A DNA stretch of 64,000 bases from Salipiger abyssi (GCF_001975705.1 NZ_CP015093.1:124001-188000), one strand, 5' to 3'; counted from the stretch's first letter, positions 24,548 to 36,396 are shown. Made by a program: numbers and translations. Notes: generated by a model not told the origin, from the sequence alone.

Positions 24548-27283
24548 TCACTTCTCCTGTTTGCGCATCAAGAGCGCGCCGAGGCCGATCAGCACCGGGA
24601 TCGACAGCGCCAGCGGCCAGAGCGCCGAGGACAGCTCGGAAAATCCCAGCCCCTTGGAAAAGGCGCCGCGCGAGATGGTCATGAAATGGGTGGTGGGATA
24701 GGCGCTGGATATCAGCGCGCTGAGCCCCTCCATCGAGGAGACGGGCGTGACCATGCCGGAAAACTGCACGGCGGGCAGGATCGTCCCCAGCGCGGTGGCA
24801 AAGACCGCCGCAAGCTGGCTTTTCACGAAGGCCGAGATCACCAGCCCCATGGCGGTGGCCGCCGAGACATAGAGCACGCCCGCCAGAAGGAAGAAGGCCA
24901 GATCGCCGGTGAAGGGCACCCGGAAGAGAAAGATCGCCAGCAGTGTCAGAAGGATCAGATTGACCACGGCCAGCACCGTATAGGGCAGTTGCTTGCCGAG
25001 CAGGAATTCCAGCCGGGTCACCGGAGTGACGTAGAAATTGGTGATCGAGCCCAGCTCGCGCTCGCGCACCACCGAGAGGGCCGAGAGCATGGCGGGAATG
25101 AGCAGCAGGAGGATCGGGATCACCGCCGGCACCATGGCCACGAGGCTCTTGATGTCGGGATTGTAGCGATAGCGCAGTTCCAGCCCGAAATCACCCGCCA
25201 CCGCGGCGGGCCCGTAGGCCTCGCGCATGCCGGAGCTCAGCCAGCTCTGATGCATGCCCTGCACATAGCCCATCGCGGTTTCCGCCCGCGTCGGGTTCGA
25301 TCCGTCGATCCAGCCGCCGACCTCCACATCGCGGCCCCGCAGCATGTCGCGCCCGAATTCGGGCGGGATCTCCAGCGCGAGATCGAGCAGGCCCGCGCGC
25401 ATGCGCCGGTCCATGTCGGCGTAGCTGGTGATCGGATCCTGTTCGACGAAATAGCGCGAGCCGGAAATCTGGTCGATGTAATCGCGGCTCACCGTGGACT
25501 GGTCGTAATCGAGCACGGCAAAGCGCAGATCCTCGACATCCATGTTGATGCCGTAGCCGATCACCAGCATCAGCAGCAGCGAGCCGAAGACCGCCAGCGC
25601 CGCGCGGATCGGATCGCGGCGCAGCTCCATCGCCTCGCGCATCGCATAGCTCAGCATCCGGCGCAGCCCGAAGGTCGCGGGGCCGGAAGCCGGCTCATGC
25701 GGCGCGGGTGCGCCCGGGGTTGCCTCGGGCGCCTCTTCGGTGACGGTTTCGCCGGTGGCCTCTTCCAGATGTGCGATGAACGCCTCTTCCAGCGTCTCCG
25801 CGCCGGAGTCCGCGACGATCTGCGCCGGGCGGTCCGAGACCAGCACCCGGCCCGCATGCATCAGCGAGATGCGGTCGCACATCATCGCCTCGTTCATGAA
25901 ATGGGTCGAGACAAAGATCGTCACCCCGTCGTTGCGCGACAGGTCCGCGAGGCTCTGCCAGAACGCATCGCGCGCCACCGGATCGACGCCGGAGGTCGGC
26001 TCGTCGAGGATCAGGATGTCGGGCGCGTGGATCATCGCCACCGCCAGAGACAGCCGCTGACGCAGCCCCAGCGGCAGCGCATCGGGGCGGGAATTCAGCA
26101 CCTCGCCCAGATCGAAGCGGGCGACCATCTCGTCGATGCGGCCCGGAATGTCTTCGAGCGGGATCTTGAACAGCCGTGCATGCAGGTCGAGGTTCTGCGC
26201 CACGGTCAGCTCGCCATAAAGCGAAAACGCCTGGCTCATATAGCCCACGCGCCGGCGCACGGCGATGTCCTGCGGGTCGACCTCCTTGCCGAAAAGCTTC
26301 GCGGTGCCGTCGCTTGCCTCCAGCAGCCCGGTGAGCATTTTCATCGTGGTGGTCTTGCCGCAGCCGTTGGAGCCGAGAAAGCCAAAGATCTCGCCCCGGG
26401 GAATGCGGAAACTCACCCGGTCCACGGCGGTGAAATCGCCGAAACGCTTGGTCAGCCCCTCGGCCTCGATGGCGTAATCGCCGTCCTCTTCGCGGATCGG
26501 CGGGATCACCACCTCCTTATGCGCGGCGCGCTCGTCCTCGGGCAGAAGCGCGATGAAGGCGGCGTCGAGCGTATCGGTGCGTGTGCGCGCCATCAGCGCG
26601 TCGGGCGCACCGGTGTCGAGCACCCGCCCGGCATTCATCGCGATCAGCCAGTCGAAGCGCGCCGCCTCTTCCATATAGGCGGTCGCCACCAGCACGCTCA
26701 TGCCGGGGCGCCCGGCGCGGATGCGGTCGATCAGATCCCAGAACTGCCGGCGCGACAGCGGGTCGACGCCGGTGGTGGGCTCGTCGAGGATCAGCAGGTC
26801 GGGGTCGTGGATCAGCGCGCAGCAGAGCCCCAGCTTCTGCTTCATCCCACCCGAGAGCTTGCCCGCCGGGCGGCCGCGAAACGGCTCCAGCCCGGTGGCG
26901 CGCAGCAGATCGGCGATCCGGCCCTCACGCTCGGCGCGGTCCTGATTGAAGAGCCGCCCGAAGAAGTCCACGTTCTCGAAGACCGACAGCGTCTCGTAGA
27001 GGTTTTTCCCCAGCCCCTGCGGCATATAGGCGATGCGGGGGCAGACCTGCTGGCGATGCCGGGCCGACCGCATGTCGCCGCCCAGAACGGTCAGCGTGCC
27101 CTCCTGCATCGTCCGGGCGCCCGAGATCAGCGCCAGCAGGCTGGATTTGCCGACCCCGTCCGGGCCGATCAGCCCGACCATGTGGCCGGAAGGGATATCC
27201 GTGGACACGCTGTCGAGCGCCTGCACCTTGCGGTAGGAGAGGCTGACATCGCGGATTTCTGCGATGGCGGAAGGCGTGGTCAT
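24548..27283 (-). CDS. Fused ABC exporter: two ATPase domains plus ABC-2 permease (RbbA/YhiH-like)
   Basis: The 911-residue product has two nucleotide-binding domains followed by a permease domain. NBD1 (about residues 1-240) has Walker [11 protein letters not shown], signature [11 protein letters not shown] and [15 protein letters not shown]2 (about 270-500) has Walker [15 protein letters not shown], a degenerate signature [11 protein letters not shown] in place of LSGGQ, and [12 protein letters not shown]. The ABC-2 membrane domain (about 540-911) contains [20 protein letters not shown]. The architecture is that of RbbA/YhiH. The start overlaps the HlyD stop by four bases (ATGA). In such operons the HlyD protein, fusion ATPase and separate permease form an efflux system; the substrate is unknown. 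Ribosome association, as claimed for E. coli RbbA, need not apply. Confidence 0.92.
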   Translation of the reverse strand: MTTPSAIAEIRDVSLSYRKVQALDSVSTDIPSGHMVGLIGPDGVGKSSLLALISGARTMQEGTLTVLGGDMRSARHRQQVCPRIAYMPQGLGKNLYETLSVFENVDFFGRLFNQDRAEREGRIADLLRATGLEPFRGRPAGKLSGGMKQKLGLCCALIHDPDLLILDEPTTGVDPLSRRQFWDLIDRIRAGRPGMSVLVATAYMEEAARFDWLIAMNAGRVLDTGAPDALMARTRTDTLDAAFIALLPEDERAAHKEVVIPPIREEDGDYAIEAEGLTKRFGDFTAVDRVSFRIPRGEIFGFLGSNGCGKTTTMKMLTGLLEASDGTAKLFGKEVDPQDIAVRRRVGYMSQAFSLYGELTVAQNLDLHARLFKIPLEDIPGRIDEMVARFDLGEVLNSRPDALPLGLRQRLSLAVAMIHAPDILILDEPTSGVDPVARDAFWQSLADLSRNDGVTIFVSTHFMNEAMMCDRISLMHAGRVLVSDRPAQIVADSGAETLEEAFIAHLEEATGETVTEEAPEATPGAPAPHEPASGPATFGLRRMLSYAMREAMELRRDPIRAALAVFGSLLLMLVIGYGINMDVEDLRFAVLDYDQSTVSRDYIDQISGSRYFVEQDPITSYADMDRRMRAGLLDLALEIPPEFGRDMLRGRDVEVGGWIDGSNPTRAETAMGYVQGMHQSWLSSGMREAYGPAAVAGDFGLELRYRYNPDIKSLVAMVPAVIPILLLLIPAMLSALSVVRERELGSITNFYVTPVTRLEFLLGKQLPYTVLAVVNLILLTLLAIFLFRVPFTGDLAFFLLAGVLYVSAATAMGLVISAFVKSQLAAVFATALGTILPAVQFSGMVTPVSSMEGLSALISSAYPTTHFMTISRGAFSKGLGFSELSSALWPLALSIPVLIGLGALLMRKQEK

Positions 27284-28344
27284 TCGGCGAGCGTCTGCTG
27301 AAGAAACTCAGGCCACTCTGCCTCGGGATCGACACGCACATAGGCCATGCCGGGCAGGCCGGTCTTCACCTGCGTGATATAGCGCTGCAACAGATCCGGG
27401 TCGATCCGGGCGCGGACCCGGAAGGTCAGTTTCAGCCGTTCCTGCTCGGTTTCGACGGTGCGCGGGGTGAACTGCGCCACATCCGACACGAAGGAGACGC
27501 TGGCCGGAATGGCGATCTCCGGCGCGGCATCCATGACCAGCCGGACCTCGGTGCCGATGCCGGTGCGGCCGGCCTCTTCGGTGGGCAGGAAGAAGCTCAT
27601 ATAGACATTGGAGACGTCGATCATGTTGATCACCCGCCCGCCGGCGCCCAGCACCTCGCCGGGTTCGGCGAGGCGATACTGCACCCGCCCGTCGCGCGGC
27701 GCGGTGAGCGTGGCATCTGCGATCTGCACCTCGATCCGGGTGACCGAGGCCTGCGCCGCCTCGACCGCGGCCTGCGCATCGACGATCATCGCCTCGGCAG
27801 AGCCGATCGCCACCTTGGCGGCGGCCCGCGACGCCTGCGCCGAGGCCAGCGCGGCGCGGGCCCGGCGTTCGGCGGCGCGGTCGTCATCCAGCGTCTGCTG
27901 CGAGACGGTATTGCTCTCGGCGAGGCGCTCGGAGCGTTCCAGGCGCGTGGCGGCGGCATCCAGATCGGCCTGCTGCAATTCGACGGTCGCCTCGGCGGCG
28001 TCGAATTCCGCCTGCCGCTGCGCCACGAGGCTTTTCGCTGTCTCCACGGAGATTTTTGCCCGGCGAAGCTGCGCGGCGGCCTCGGCGCGCTGCGCGGTAA
28101 GCTCGGTGGTGTCCATCTGCGCCAGCACGTCGCCCGCGGTGACGAAATCGCCCTCGGAGACCAGAACATCCTCCAGCCGCCCGCCGGTCTTGGCCGCGAT
28201 GTCGATATCCACGGCCTCGAGCCGGCCATTGGCGCTCACGAGCCCCTCCGGCTGCCCGTTTGTCGCCAGCCCCTGAAAGGCCATCCAGCCCACCAGAGCC
28301 ACGATCACGACCCCCAGAGCCAGCCATTTCGGTTGCAGTTTCAT
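27280..28344 (-). CDS. HlyD-family periplasmic adaptor (membrane fusion protein)
   Basis: This 354-residue protein is anchored by a single N-terminal helix ([16 protein letters not shown]). It continues into a lipoyl/barrel-sandwich hybrid half ([20 protein letters not shown]), a long alanine/glutamate/arginine-rich coiled coil at about residues 75-200, and the second lipoyl half ([20 protein letters not shown]). This is YhiI/YbhG-like. It links the inner-membrane ABC exporter encoded downstream to an outer-membrane channel; no TolC gene is present in this cluster. It lies between the MarR regulator gene and the RbbA-like gene, overlapping the latter. Confidence 0.9.
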   Translation of the reverse strand: MKLQPKWLALGVVIVALVGWMAFQGLATNGQPEGLVSANGRLEAVDIDIAAKTGGRLEDVLVSEGDFVTAGDVLAQMDTTELTAQRAEAAAQLRRAKISVETAKSLVAQRQAEFDAAEATVELQQADLDAAATRLERSERLAESNTVSQQTLDDDRAAERRARAALASAQASRAAAKVAIGSAEAMIVDAQAAVEAAQASVTRIEVQIADATLTAPRDGRVQYRLAEPGEVLGAGGRVINMIDVSNVYMSFFLPTEEAGRTGIGTEVRLVMDAAPEIAIPASVSFVSDVAQFTPRTVETEQERLKLTFRVRARIDPDLLQRYITQVKTGLPGMAYVRVDPEAEWPEFLQQTLAE

Positions 28345-28426
28345 TCAAACCCTCATTTCTGGACAGGCACGGACCCCGATCCGGTCTGCCTGTTTCCCGT
28401 CTCTTGCCGATGACGCAGGCCGGCCG

Positions 28427-28933
28427 TCATCCCAGACCTGCGATAGTGTCGCGCGGCGTGTCGCGACCCGCCTCTGAAAGGGCCAGATGCTCTGTGGTCA
28501 CACGCCGGATATTCTCCAGATACCGTGCCACCACCTCCAGCTCCGCCGCGGTGAATTCATCCGTGATCTGCGTATAATGCGCGTGCAGCGCGGTATAGTC
28601 CTGCAAGGACTGCGCGGCGGCCTCTTTATCCAGAGAGATCAGTACGCCGCGTCGGTCCTTCGGGTTCGGCTGGCGCGAGATCAGGCCGGCCGTCTCCAGT
28701 CTCAGAAGCAGGGCGGTGACCGCGCCCGATGTCAGCCCGAGCGCATGCCCGATCTCTGTCGGGCTCATCGGGGCCTCGTATTCCCCCAGCAGGCAAACCG
28801 CCCGAAAGTCCGTCGAATGCATTTCACTCGACTGCGCGCTATGCTCATAAACCACCTCGATCTGCTGCATGAGACGCAGCAGCGCCTTGCCCACGCGGCG
28901 CACGGCGCCGTATCTGTCTGGCCTGTCACTCAT
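28427..28933 (-). CDS. MarR-family transcriptional regulator
   Basis: This 168-residue winged-helix protein carries the recognition helix region MSPTEIGHALGLTSGAVTAL (about residues 76-95) and the wing RQPNPKDRRGVLISL (about 107-121), both typical of MarR. It is the first gene of the leftward exporter cluster and probably represses it until an efflux substrate binds. A perfect inverted repeat 24 bases upstream of the start codon is a likely operator, so autoregulation is expected. The ligand is unknown. Confidence 0.9.
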   Translation of the reverse strand: MSDRPDRYGAVRRVGKALLRLMQQIEVVYEHSAQSSEMHSTDFRAVCLLGEYEAPMSPTEIGHALGLTSGAVTALLLRLETAGLISRQPNPKDRRGVLISLDKEAAAQSLQDYTALHAHYTQITDEFTAAELEVVARYLENIRRVTTEHLALSEAGRDTPRDTIAGLG

Positions 28934-28937
28934 ACTT

Positions 28938-28969
28938 TATCTTAATGGAAAAGATACTTTACCGTAAAG
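28938..28969 (-). promoter_or_regulatory. Probable MarR operator/promoter
   Basis: CTTTAC-C-GTAAAG (28957-28969) is a perfect 6+1+6 inverted repeat, and TATCTT/AAGATA lies beside it near 28938-28956. Both sit in a short AT-rich region directly upstream of the MarR-family gene, as expected for MarR autoregulation. Confidence 0.5.
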
Positions 28970-29189
28970 GAAGTTTTCGGTCACCCGTCATGCAAAAAGC
29001 GGGGATAGCAAACGAGGGCGAGCGCGGTGATCTGAAGGCCGGGCTTTGAGCTGTGGGAATCGGTCTCGCCGGACACACGGTTCGGGCTCCGCCTGCACCG
29101 GGCCGACCGGGGAGAGCTGGATCTCGACGAGCGGCTGAGCCTGACCGGCGCGCGCCCCTCGGTCGCCGCGATACACGTCACCCCGACCC

Positions 29190-29211
29190 GGGCGCCCTTT
29201 TTCGGGCGCCC
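29190..29211 (-). terminator. Stem-loop terminator of the MFS gene
   Basis: GGGCGCCC-TTTTTC-GGGCGCCC forms an 8-bp GC-rich hairpin overlapping the last base of the MFS stop codon. On the minus strand the loop is A-rich and the following bases are not a U-run, so it may also act as a bidirectional or Rho-assisted stop. Confidence 0.5.
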
Positions 29212-30407
29212 TATGGTTTTCCTGCCGGAAACCCGTGGTCCCGCGCCGCAAAGCTCAGCCCCCAGGCCAGGGCGATCAGGATCAACAGGCTCGGCGCCAG
29301 GCTCTCCGGCCCCAGGCGCCCGAGCAGCAGCCCGCCCGCCAGCCCGCCGCCGGCAATCGCGGTGTTCCACATGGTCACCAGCATGGATTGTGCCAGATCC
29401 GCCGCCGGGCCGGCAGCCTTGGCGCTGGCGGTCTGGAACAGCGTCGCGCAGCCGCCGAAGGCCAGCCCCCAGATCGCGCTGGCCGCATAGATCGCCGGCG
29501 GCGCATCGCGCCAGAGCCAGAACATCCCCGCCGCCAGCGCGAAAAGCGCGATACTGGCAAGGGTGAGCGCCCGCAGCCGGCTGTCGATCAGCACCCCGAC
29601 GATCCAGATGCTGACCAGCGAGGCAAGGCCGAAGACCAACAGCACGGCATCCGTGCGTTCGACCATCCCGGCGCCGGCTAGGAAAGGCGCGATGTAGGTA
29701 TAGAGGATGTTGTGGGCCAGCACGAAGCTCAGCACCACGCCGAGCACCGGGCGGATGCCGGGGAGCCTCAGAACGCTGCGCAGGGTGCGGCGCCGGCCTG
29801 CGGGCGCTCCGGCGAAATCGGGCACCTTGGCCAGCACCCAGACGATCAGGACCAGCGTCAGAAGGCTCATCAGGCCGAAACAGGCGCGCCAGCCGAGGAT
29901 CGCCCCGAGGAAGGTGCCGGCGGGCACGCCGAGCGACAGGGCGAGCGGCGTGCCCGCCATGGCGACGGCAATCGCCCGCCCTTTCAGGTGATCGGGCGCC
30001 ATGCGCGCGGCATAGCCCGCCGCCAGCGCCCAGAGCAGCCCCGCCGCGACCCCGGCGACGAAGCGCGCCAGCAGCGTCAGCGCATAGCTGGTCGACAACG
30101 CCGTGACCGTGTTCGCGATCAGGAAGCCGACGATGGCAGTCATCAGCAGCGGCCTTCGGCGCAGGCCCTGCGTCAGGGTCGTCAGCGGGATCGCGGCCAC
30201 CAGCGAGCCGATGGCATAGACCGTCACCAACTGCCCGGCCCCGGCCTCCGAGACGCCCAGCCCCTGCCCGATGGCAGGCAGCAGCCCCGCCGGCAGGGCT
30301 TCGGTCAGGATGGTGATGAAAGCCGCCATGGAGAGCGCCAGCAGACCCGCCCAGGGAAACGCTGCCCCGGTGGCGCGGGCCGTGGCTGTCATGGGCATAT
30401 CACTCAT
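29211..30407 (-). CDS. MFS efflux transporter (DHA1, AraJ/YdhP-like)
   Basis: This 398-residue, twelve-helix transporter has the first-helix pair AAFITILTEALPAGLLPAIG and the motif RFVAGVAAGLLWALAAGYAARM typical of DHA1 drug/sugar exporters such as AraJ, YdhP and SotB. ATG 30407 is selected because GGGAGG lies 6 bp upstream; the open frame continues to 30455. It is divergent from a LysR gene that probably controls it. Likely substrates are sugars, nucleosides or drugs; none can be chosen from sequence. Confidence 0.9.
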   Translation of the reverse strand: MSDMPMTATARATGAAFPWAGLLALSMAAFITILTEALPAGLLPAIGQGLGVSEAGAGQLVTVYAIGSLVAAIPLTTLTQGLRRRPLLMTAIVGFLIANTVTALSTSYALTLLARFVAGVAAGLLWALAAGYAARMAPDHLKGRAIAVAMAGTPLALSLGVPAGTFLGAILGWRACFGLMSLLTLVLIVWVLAKVPDFAGAPAGRRRTLRSVLRLPGIRPVLGVVLSFVLAHNILYTYIAPFLAGAGMVERTDAVLLVFGLASLVSIWIVGVLIDSRLRALTLASIALFALAAGMFWLWRDAPPAIYAASAIWGLAFGGCATLFQTASAKAAGPAADLAQSMLVTMWNTAIAGGGLAGGLLLGRLGPESLAPSLLILIALAWGLSFAARDHGFPAGKP

Positions 30408-30585
30408 GGGTGGCCTCCCGCGCATCGGGGGCGGAGCGCCCATCGGGCAGAGCACGGCCTGTCACCCGAGCCGATCGGAAAGTGCAGATCATCTTGTGTC
30501 CTCAGTCGGTTGAAATGTCTGAGCGACTCTGAGGGCTTTGCCATTGCGGAAAAACAGGCTTCAATTCCGATGACTTCGGACTAAA

Positions 30586-31497
30586 ATGTCCGCCATGCCG
30601 ATCCCCACGGACAGCCTCGGCGCCCTGAACGTCTTTGTGCAAGCGGCGGAAACGCGCAGCTTCACCGTCACCGGGCGGCAGCTCGGCGTGTCCCCGTCGG
30701 CGGTGGGCAAAGCGATCGCGCGGCTCGAGGACCGGCTCGGTGTGCGACTGTTCCACCGCTCGACCCGGGCGATCACGCTGACGCCGGAGGGGCAGATGTT
30801 CCTCGAACGCTGCCGCCGCGTGCTGAGCGAGATGGCGGCGGCGGAGGCGGAGCTGGCACAGACCCGCACGCGCCCCGCCGGGCAGTTGCGCGTCAGCCTG
30901 CCACGGGTCGGGATGCTGATGATGCCGACCCTCTCGGCCTTCATGCGGGCCTGGCCCGAGATCGCGCTGGATCTCGATTTCAGCGACCGTCTGGTCGATG
31001 TGATCGAGGAGGGATTCGACGCGGTGATCCGCACCGGCGCGCCAACGGATTCGCGCCTGATGACGCGCCGTCTCGGCACTTCGCGCTTTCGCATCGTCGG
31101 CGCACCGGCCTATTTCGAGCGGCACGGCATGCCCCGGAGCGTCTCGGACCTGACCCGGCATCGCTGCCTTCATCACCGCTATCCCAGCACCGGCAAGCTC
31201 GAACCCTGGCATATCGACGGAGTGCCGGATAGCGCGCTGCCCCGCACGGCGATCACCAGCGCCATAGAGCCGCTGCTCGACATGGCCGAGCACGGCCAGG
31301 GCATCGCCTGCCTGCCCGATTTCGCCGTGCGCGCCCATTGCGCCGACGGGCGGCTTGTCGCGCTGTTCGACACTGCGGTGACAGGCACCGCCGAGTTCCG
31401 CATCTACTGGCCGTCGAGCCGGCACATGTCGCCGAAGCTGCGGGTCTTTGTCGACTTCATGGCCGGGACGCTGTTTGCGGACGAGCCGAAAGGATGA
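30586..31497 (+). CDS. LysR-family transcriptional regulator
   Basis: The product is a 303-residue regulator. The N-terminal HTH (SFTVTGRQLGVSPSAVGKAI, about residues 25-44, then RLEDRLGVRLFHRSTRAITL) is of the AaeR/PtrR type, and the effector domain spans about 92-295. ATG 30586 or 30595 could start it; both keep the HTH intact. It is divergent from the MFS exporter gene with a 178-bp shared promoter region, the standard arrangement for LysR-controlled efflux genes. Confidence 0.9.
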   Translation: MSAMPIPTDSLGALNVFVQAAETRSFTVTGRQLGVSPSAVGKAIARLEDRLGVRLFHRSTRAITLTPEGQMFLERCRRVLSEMAAAEAELAQTRTRPAGQLRVSLPRVGMLMMPTLSAFMRAWPEIALDLDFSDRLVDVIEEGFDAVIRTGAPTDSRLMTRRLGTSRFRIVGAPAYFERHGMPRSVSDLTRHRCLHHRYPSTGKLEPWHIDGVPDSALPRTAITSAIEPLLDMAEHGQGIACLPDFAVRAHCADGRLVALFDTAVTGTAEFRIYWPSSRHMSPKLRVFVDFMAGTLFADEPKG

Positions 31498-31666
31498 CCG
31501 GCACACAACGGCCCGGAGGCGGCCATATCCCGACCTCCCGCTGATCGCCGGCGCGGCAAAGCTCTGACTCTGCCCCTTGCCGAGAATAAGATACGCGGGC
31601 GTCCGATGTCCGAAAACGCCCCGCTCAATGGTCTTGTTGTCGAGGCAAATGACGAGGCGAGACATC

Positions 31667-32545
31667 ATGAGCGACGGCAGTCCCGACCCGAAAGGGACCG
31701 ACCGGCATCGGCTTCAGACGGCACTTGAGGCGATTGCGCTACCCGGCGGCGCCCGCGCCTCCTGCGATATCTCAGAATCGGCCCGTAACGGACTGACATG
31801 TCATGATTATTTCACGGACGACGCGGCGCTGGAGGAGGCCTTTGCCTACCAGCGCAGCTTTTGCGAAGGCGCCGACCGCAAGGCCTGCGCGACCTTCATG
31901 CTGTCGGATTATCTCGCGACGCTGATGGCGGTGCTCGCGCCGCTTTTCGTCATCCACCGGATCGTGCCAAGCCTCGCCCCGGACGACGTGGCGCTGCGGT
32001 TTCAGACCGAAGCGACGCCGCCCGACCACCCCGGGCCGCCGCTGCGGCGGATGCATCTCTGCTTTCTCTCGCCCGATCCCGCCGCGACCGGCGGGCAGGC
32101 CGAGCGCGCCCCGACGCCGGAGCTCACCGACCGGTTCCGCAGCGAGATCGAGCGTCATTCCGCGCCGCTGATCTCGCGGCTGAGTGCTCTCACCGGCCTT
32201 GCCCCCGCCGCGTTCTGGCGACTGGTCGCCGATGCGATCGCGGCGGCGTTTCTCATGGCCGGAAGGGAGATCGGAAGGCAGCCCATGACCAAGGATCTGG
32301 CGCTGAAGATCATGAAAGGCGCGGGCTCGCCGCTGCACAACCCGCAACTGCATTTCTTCGAGCTCGATCTGGCCGATGGCAGCGAACCGCCCCGACTCAT
32401 GTCCTTTCGCGGGCGCGGCGGGTGCTGCCGGTTCTATGCGGTCGAGGGCGGCCGGCTCTACGCCACCTGCGTGCTGAAAGCCCCTGCCCCGCGCGACCGG
32501 GATCTGCGCAGCGCCATGCGGCGACGGCTGGGTCTCGGCGGCTGA
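31667..32545 (+). CDS. FhuF-like ferric iron reductase family protein
   Basis: The product is about 292 residues and resembles FhuF/siderophore-iron reductase proteins: a long helical N-terminal part, ATFMLSDYLATLMAVLAPLF near residues 80-100, and a C-terminal cysteine cluster GGCCRFYAVEGGRLYATC near 247-264. FhuF proteins bind a 2Fe-2S centre through CC-x10-C-x2-C. Here the spacing after the double Cys is 13 residues and the last Cys is replaced (CVLK), so cluster binding may differ. ATG 31667 is used because it begins the conserved part. No siderophore transport genes lie nearby, so the role is tentative. Confidence 0.55.
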   Translation: MSDGSPDPKGTDRHRLQTALEAIALPGGARASCDISESARNGLTCHDYFTDDAALEEAFAYQRSFCEGADRKACATFMLSDYLATLMAVLAPLFVIHRIVPSLAPDDVALRFQTEATPPDHPGPPLRRMHLCFLSPDPAATGGQAERAPTPELTDRFRSEIERHSAPLISRLSALTGLAPAAFWRLVADAIAAAFLMAGREIGRQPMTKDLALKIMKGAGSPLHNPQLHFFELDLADGSEPPRLMSFRGRGGCCRFYAVEGGRLYATCVLKAPAPRDRDLRSAMRRRLGLGG

Positions 32546-32710
32546 CAGGCCGGAGTCCCATAAATTTTGTAAGTTTTTTCTTCGCCGCATGTCCCGGGCA
32601 TGTCGTGCCAATCGTCATCTAGACGGACGAATCAAAGGGGCGCGCAGACCGGCGCCGATCCGAACGCGGCGCGCACCGACCGACATGCCGGACGAGACCG
32701 GATGCTCCGC

Positions 32711-34105
<1,395 letters not shown>

Positions 34106-34109
34106 GGGC

Positions 34110-35380
34110 TCAGCCTTTCACAAAGATCATGGCGGGGGTTTCCAGCATGGATTTGATCCGGTTGACGAACAGCGCCGCGTCCCAGCCGTCGATCACGCGA
34201 TGATCGAAGCTGGCCGAGATATTCATCATTTTGCGCGGCACGAAGCGGGTGCCGTCCCAGTGCGGCCGCGTGGCCATGCGGTTGACGCCGAGGATGGCCA
34301 CTTCGGGCCGGTTGATGATCGGGGTGGTGGCCAGCGCGCCGAGCGGGCCCAGCGAGGTGATGGTGATGGTCGAGCCCGTGAGCTCCTCGCGCCGGGCCTT
34401 GCCGGCGCGGCAGGCCTCGGCCAGCCGTCCGATTTCCGCCGCCGTATCGAACAGATCGCGCCGTTCCGCGTGCCGCAGGACGGGCACGATCAGCCCGGTA
34501 TCGGTCATCGTCGCGATCCCCGCATGCACCGCGCCATACCGGTGGACCGCGCCGGCATCGTCGTCGTAATGCGCGTTCATCTCGGGGTGTTGTTCGCGCA
34601 GCCTGACGAGCGCCGCAGTCAGGAAGGGCAGCATGGTGAGCTTTGGCCGGTCGCCGCGCTCGGCGTTCAGCTTGCTGCGCAGCGTCTCGAGATCGGTGAC
34701 GTCGATTTCCTCGACCACGGTGATATGCGGGATGCGGCTGTTCGCCTCGCTCATCCGTTCGGCGATCTTGCGGCGCAGACCGGTGACCCTGATGGTCTCG
34801 TCCGGCGCCGTGGGGCGTATGTCGGGCGCCTGCGGCGACCAGCCGTCAAACACCGCGTCGAGATCCGCCTGGGTGATCCTGCCCGCCGGGCCGCTGCCCC
34901 GGACCTGGCGCAGATCTATCCCGCCCTCGCGTGCCCGCGCCCGGATGGCGGGCGAGGCCAGAACGGCGGCGCCTTCGGGACGCGGCGGCGTAGCCGGGCC
35001 GCTTGCCGCCGCGGGCCGTGCCGCCGGCGCGGCGGCGGGTTTCTCGGGCGCCTTTGCCGCGACCGGGTCGGGGCGGCGGCGGGCGCCTGCGTGTCGGCCT
35101 CTGGTGCCGGGTCGCCGTCTGCGCTGTCTGCCTCCGGCTGGTCAGTCTCTATCTTCAGGAGCGGCGCGCCGACGGCCAGCGTGTCGCCGACCTCGCCCGC
35201 GACCCAGACGACCTTGCCGCTATAGACAGAGGTGATCTCCACGGTGGCCTTGTCGGTCATGACCGCGGCGACAGGATCGTCCTCCCGGACGTGATCGCCG
35301 GGTTTGACCTGGATCTCGGCCAGTTCCGCCTCGGTGACGCCTTCGCCGACATCCGGCAGCTTGATGGTTCTCGTCGCCAT
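34110..35380 (-). pseudogene. bkdB: Lipoamide acyltransferase E2 of the BKD complex, with a one-base frameshift
   Basis: The first part (from ATG 35380) has a lipoyl domain with the lipoylated Lys in MTDKATVEI, then an Ala/Pro-rich linker. The frame is lost in the linker at a G-run (35070-35073 on the plus strand, CCCC on the coding strand). Adding one base restores a continuous frame through the E1/E3-binding domain (ASPAIRARAREGGIDLRQVR) and catalytic domain, which ends with the SFDHRVIDGWDAA active-site motif. Read without correction, the product stops at 34916 and lacks catalysis. A homopolymer location makes a sequencing error plausible; if real, the BKD complex would lack its core. Restored length would be about 424 residues, normal for the family. 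Confidence 0.85.
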
Positions 35381-35381
35381 G

Positions 35382-36395
35382 TCAGTCCTCCAGCGCGGTT
35401 TCGAGAGCCCGGGCGACACGCTCGGGTCCGGGGAAATAGCTCCATTCCTGAGCGTGCGGATAAGGCGCGTCCCAGCCGGTGACCCGCAGGATCGGAGCCT
35501 CGAGATGATAGAAGCAGGCCTCCTGCACGACGGCGATCAGCTCGCCGGCAAAGCCCGAGGTCTTGGTGGCCTCGTGCAGCACCACGCAACGCCCGGTCTT
35601 GCGGACCGAGGCCTCGATGGTCTCCAGGTCGAGCGGCAGAAGCGATCTGAGGTCGACGATCTCGGCGTCGATCCCGGTGGCTTTCGCCGCCGCCTCGGCG
35701 ACAAAGACCATGGTGCCATAGGCCAGCACCGTCACCGCGCTGCCTTCGCGGTGAATGCGGGCCTTGCCGAGCGGGACGGCATAATGCCCGTCCGGCACCT
35801 CGCCCAGCTCATGCGATTTCCAGCCCTGCGACACCGCGGTGTGATCGCCGCTGAACGGGCCGTTATAAAGCCGCTTCGGCTCCAGAAAGATCACCGGATC
35901 GGGATCCTCGATAGAGGCGATCAACAGCCCCTTTGCATCGTAGGGGTTGCAGGGCTGCACGACTTTCAGCCCGGCGACATGGGTGAACAGCGCCTCGGGG
36001 CTCTGGCTGTGGGTCTGGCCGCCGAAGATGCCGCCGCCGGTCGGCATCCGGATGACCATCGGGCAGGAGAACTGCTGATTGGACCGGTGCCGCAGCCGGG
36101 CGGCTTCCTGGGTGATCTGATCGTAGGCGGGAAAGACGTAATCGGCGAACTGCATTTCCACGCAGGGTTTCATGCCCTGCGCTGCCATGCCGACGGCGAG
36201 GCCGACAATGGCGCTTTCGTTGATCGGCGTGTCAAAGACGCGCGGTTCGCCGTATGTCTTCTGAAGCCCCGCCGTGCAGCGGAACACGCCGCCGAAATAG
36301 CCCACATCCTCGCCGAAGACGACCACGCCGGGATCGGTCTCCAGCATCACATCCATGGCGCTGCGCAGCGCCTCGATCATCGTCATGCCAGCCAT
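35382..36395 (-). CDS. bkdA2: Branched-chain 2-oxoacid dehydrogenase E1 beta subunit
   Basis: This 337-residue subunit of the ThDP-dependent decarboxylase shows VFGEDVGYFGGVF (about residues 26-38), FDTPINESAIVGLAVGMA, VEMQFADYVFPAYDQI and the C-terminal transketolase domain. It pairs with the E1 alpha subunit encoded immediately upstream. The ThDP-contacting Glu is in GEDVG. The genes are separated by one base on either side, so translation is coupled within the operon. Confidence 0.95.
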   Translation of the reverse strand: MAGMTMIEALRSAMDVMLETDPGVVVFGEDVGYFGGVFRCTAGLQKTYGEPRVFDTPINESAIVGLAVGMAAQGMKPCVEMQFADYVFPAYDQITQEAARLRHRSNQQFSCPMVIRMPTGGGIFGGQTHSQSPEALFTHVAGLKVVQPCNPYDAKGLLIASIEDPDPVIFLEPKRLYNGPFSGDHTAVSQGWKSHELGEVPDGHYAVPLGKARIHREGSAVTVLAYGTMVFVAEAAAKATGIDAEIVDLRSLLPLDLETIEASVRKTGRCVVLHEATKTSGFAGELIAVVQEACFYHLEAPILRVTGWDAPYPHAQEWSYFPGPERVARALETALED

Positions 36396-36396
36396 G

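Noticed and set aside
29039..29189. Plus-strand peptide GFELWESVSPDTRFGLRLHR and following residues, looking like coding sequence between the MarR and MFS genes
   Set aside because: Codon use is suggestive of a gene remnant, but there is no start, no recognised family and it is under 60 codons.
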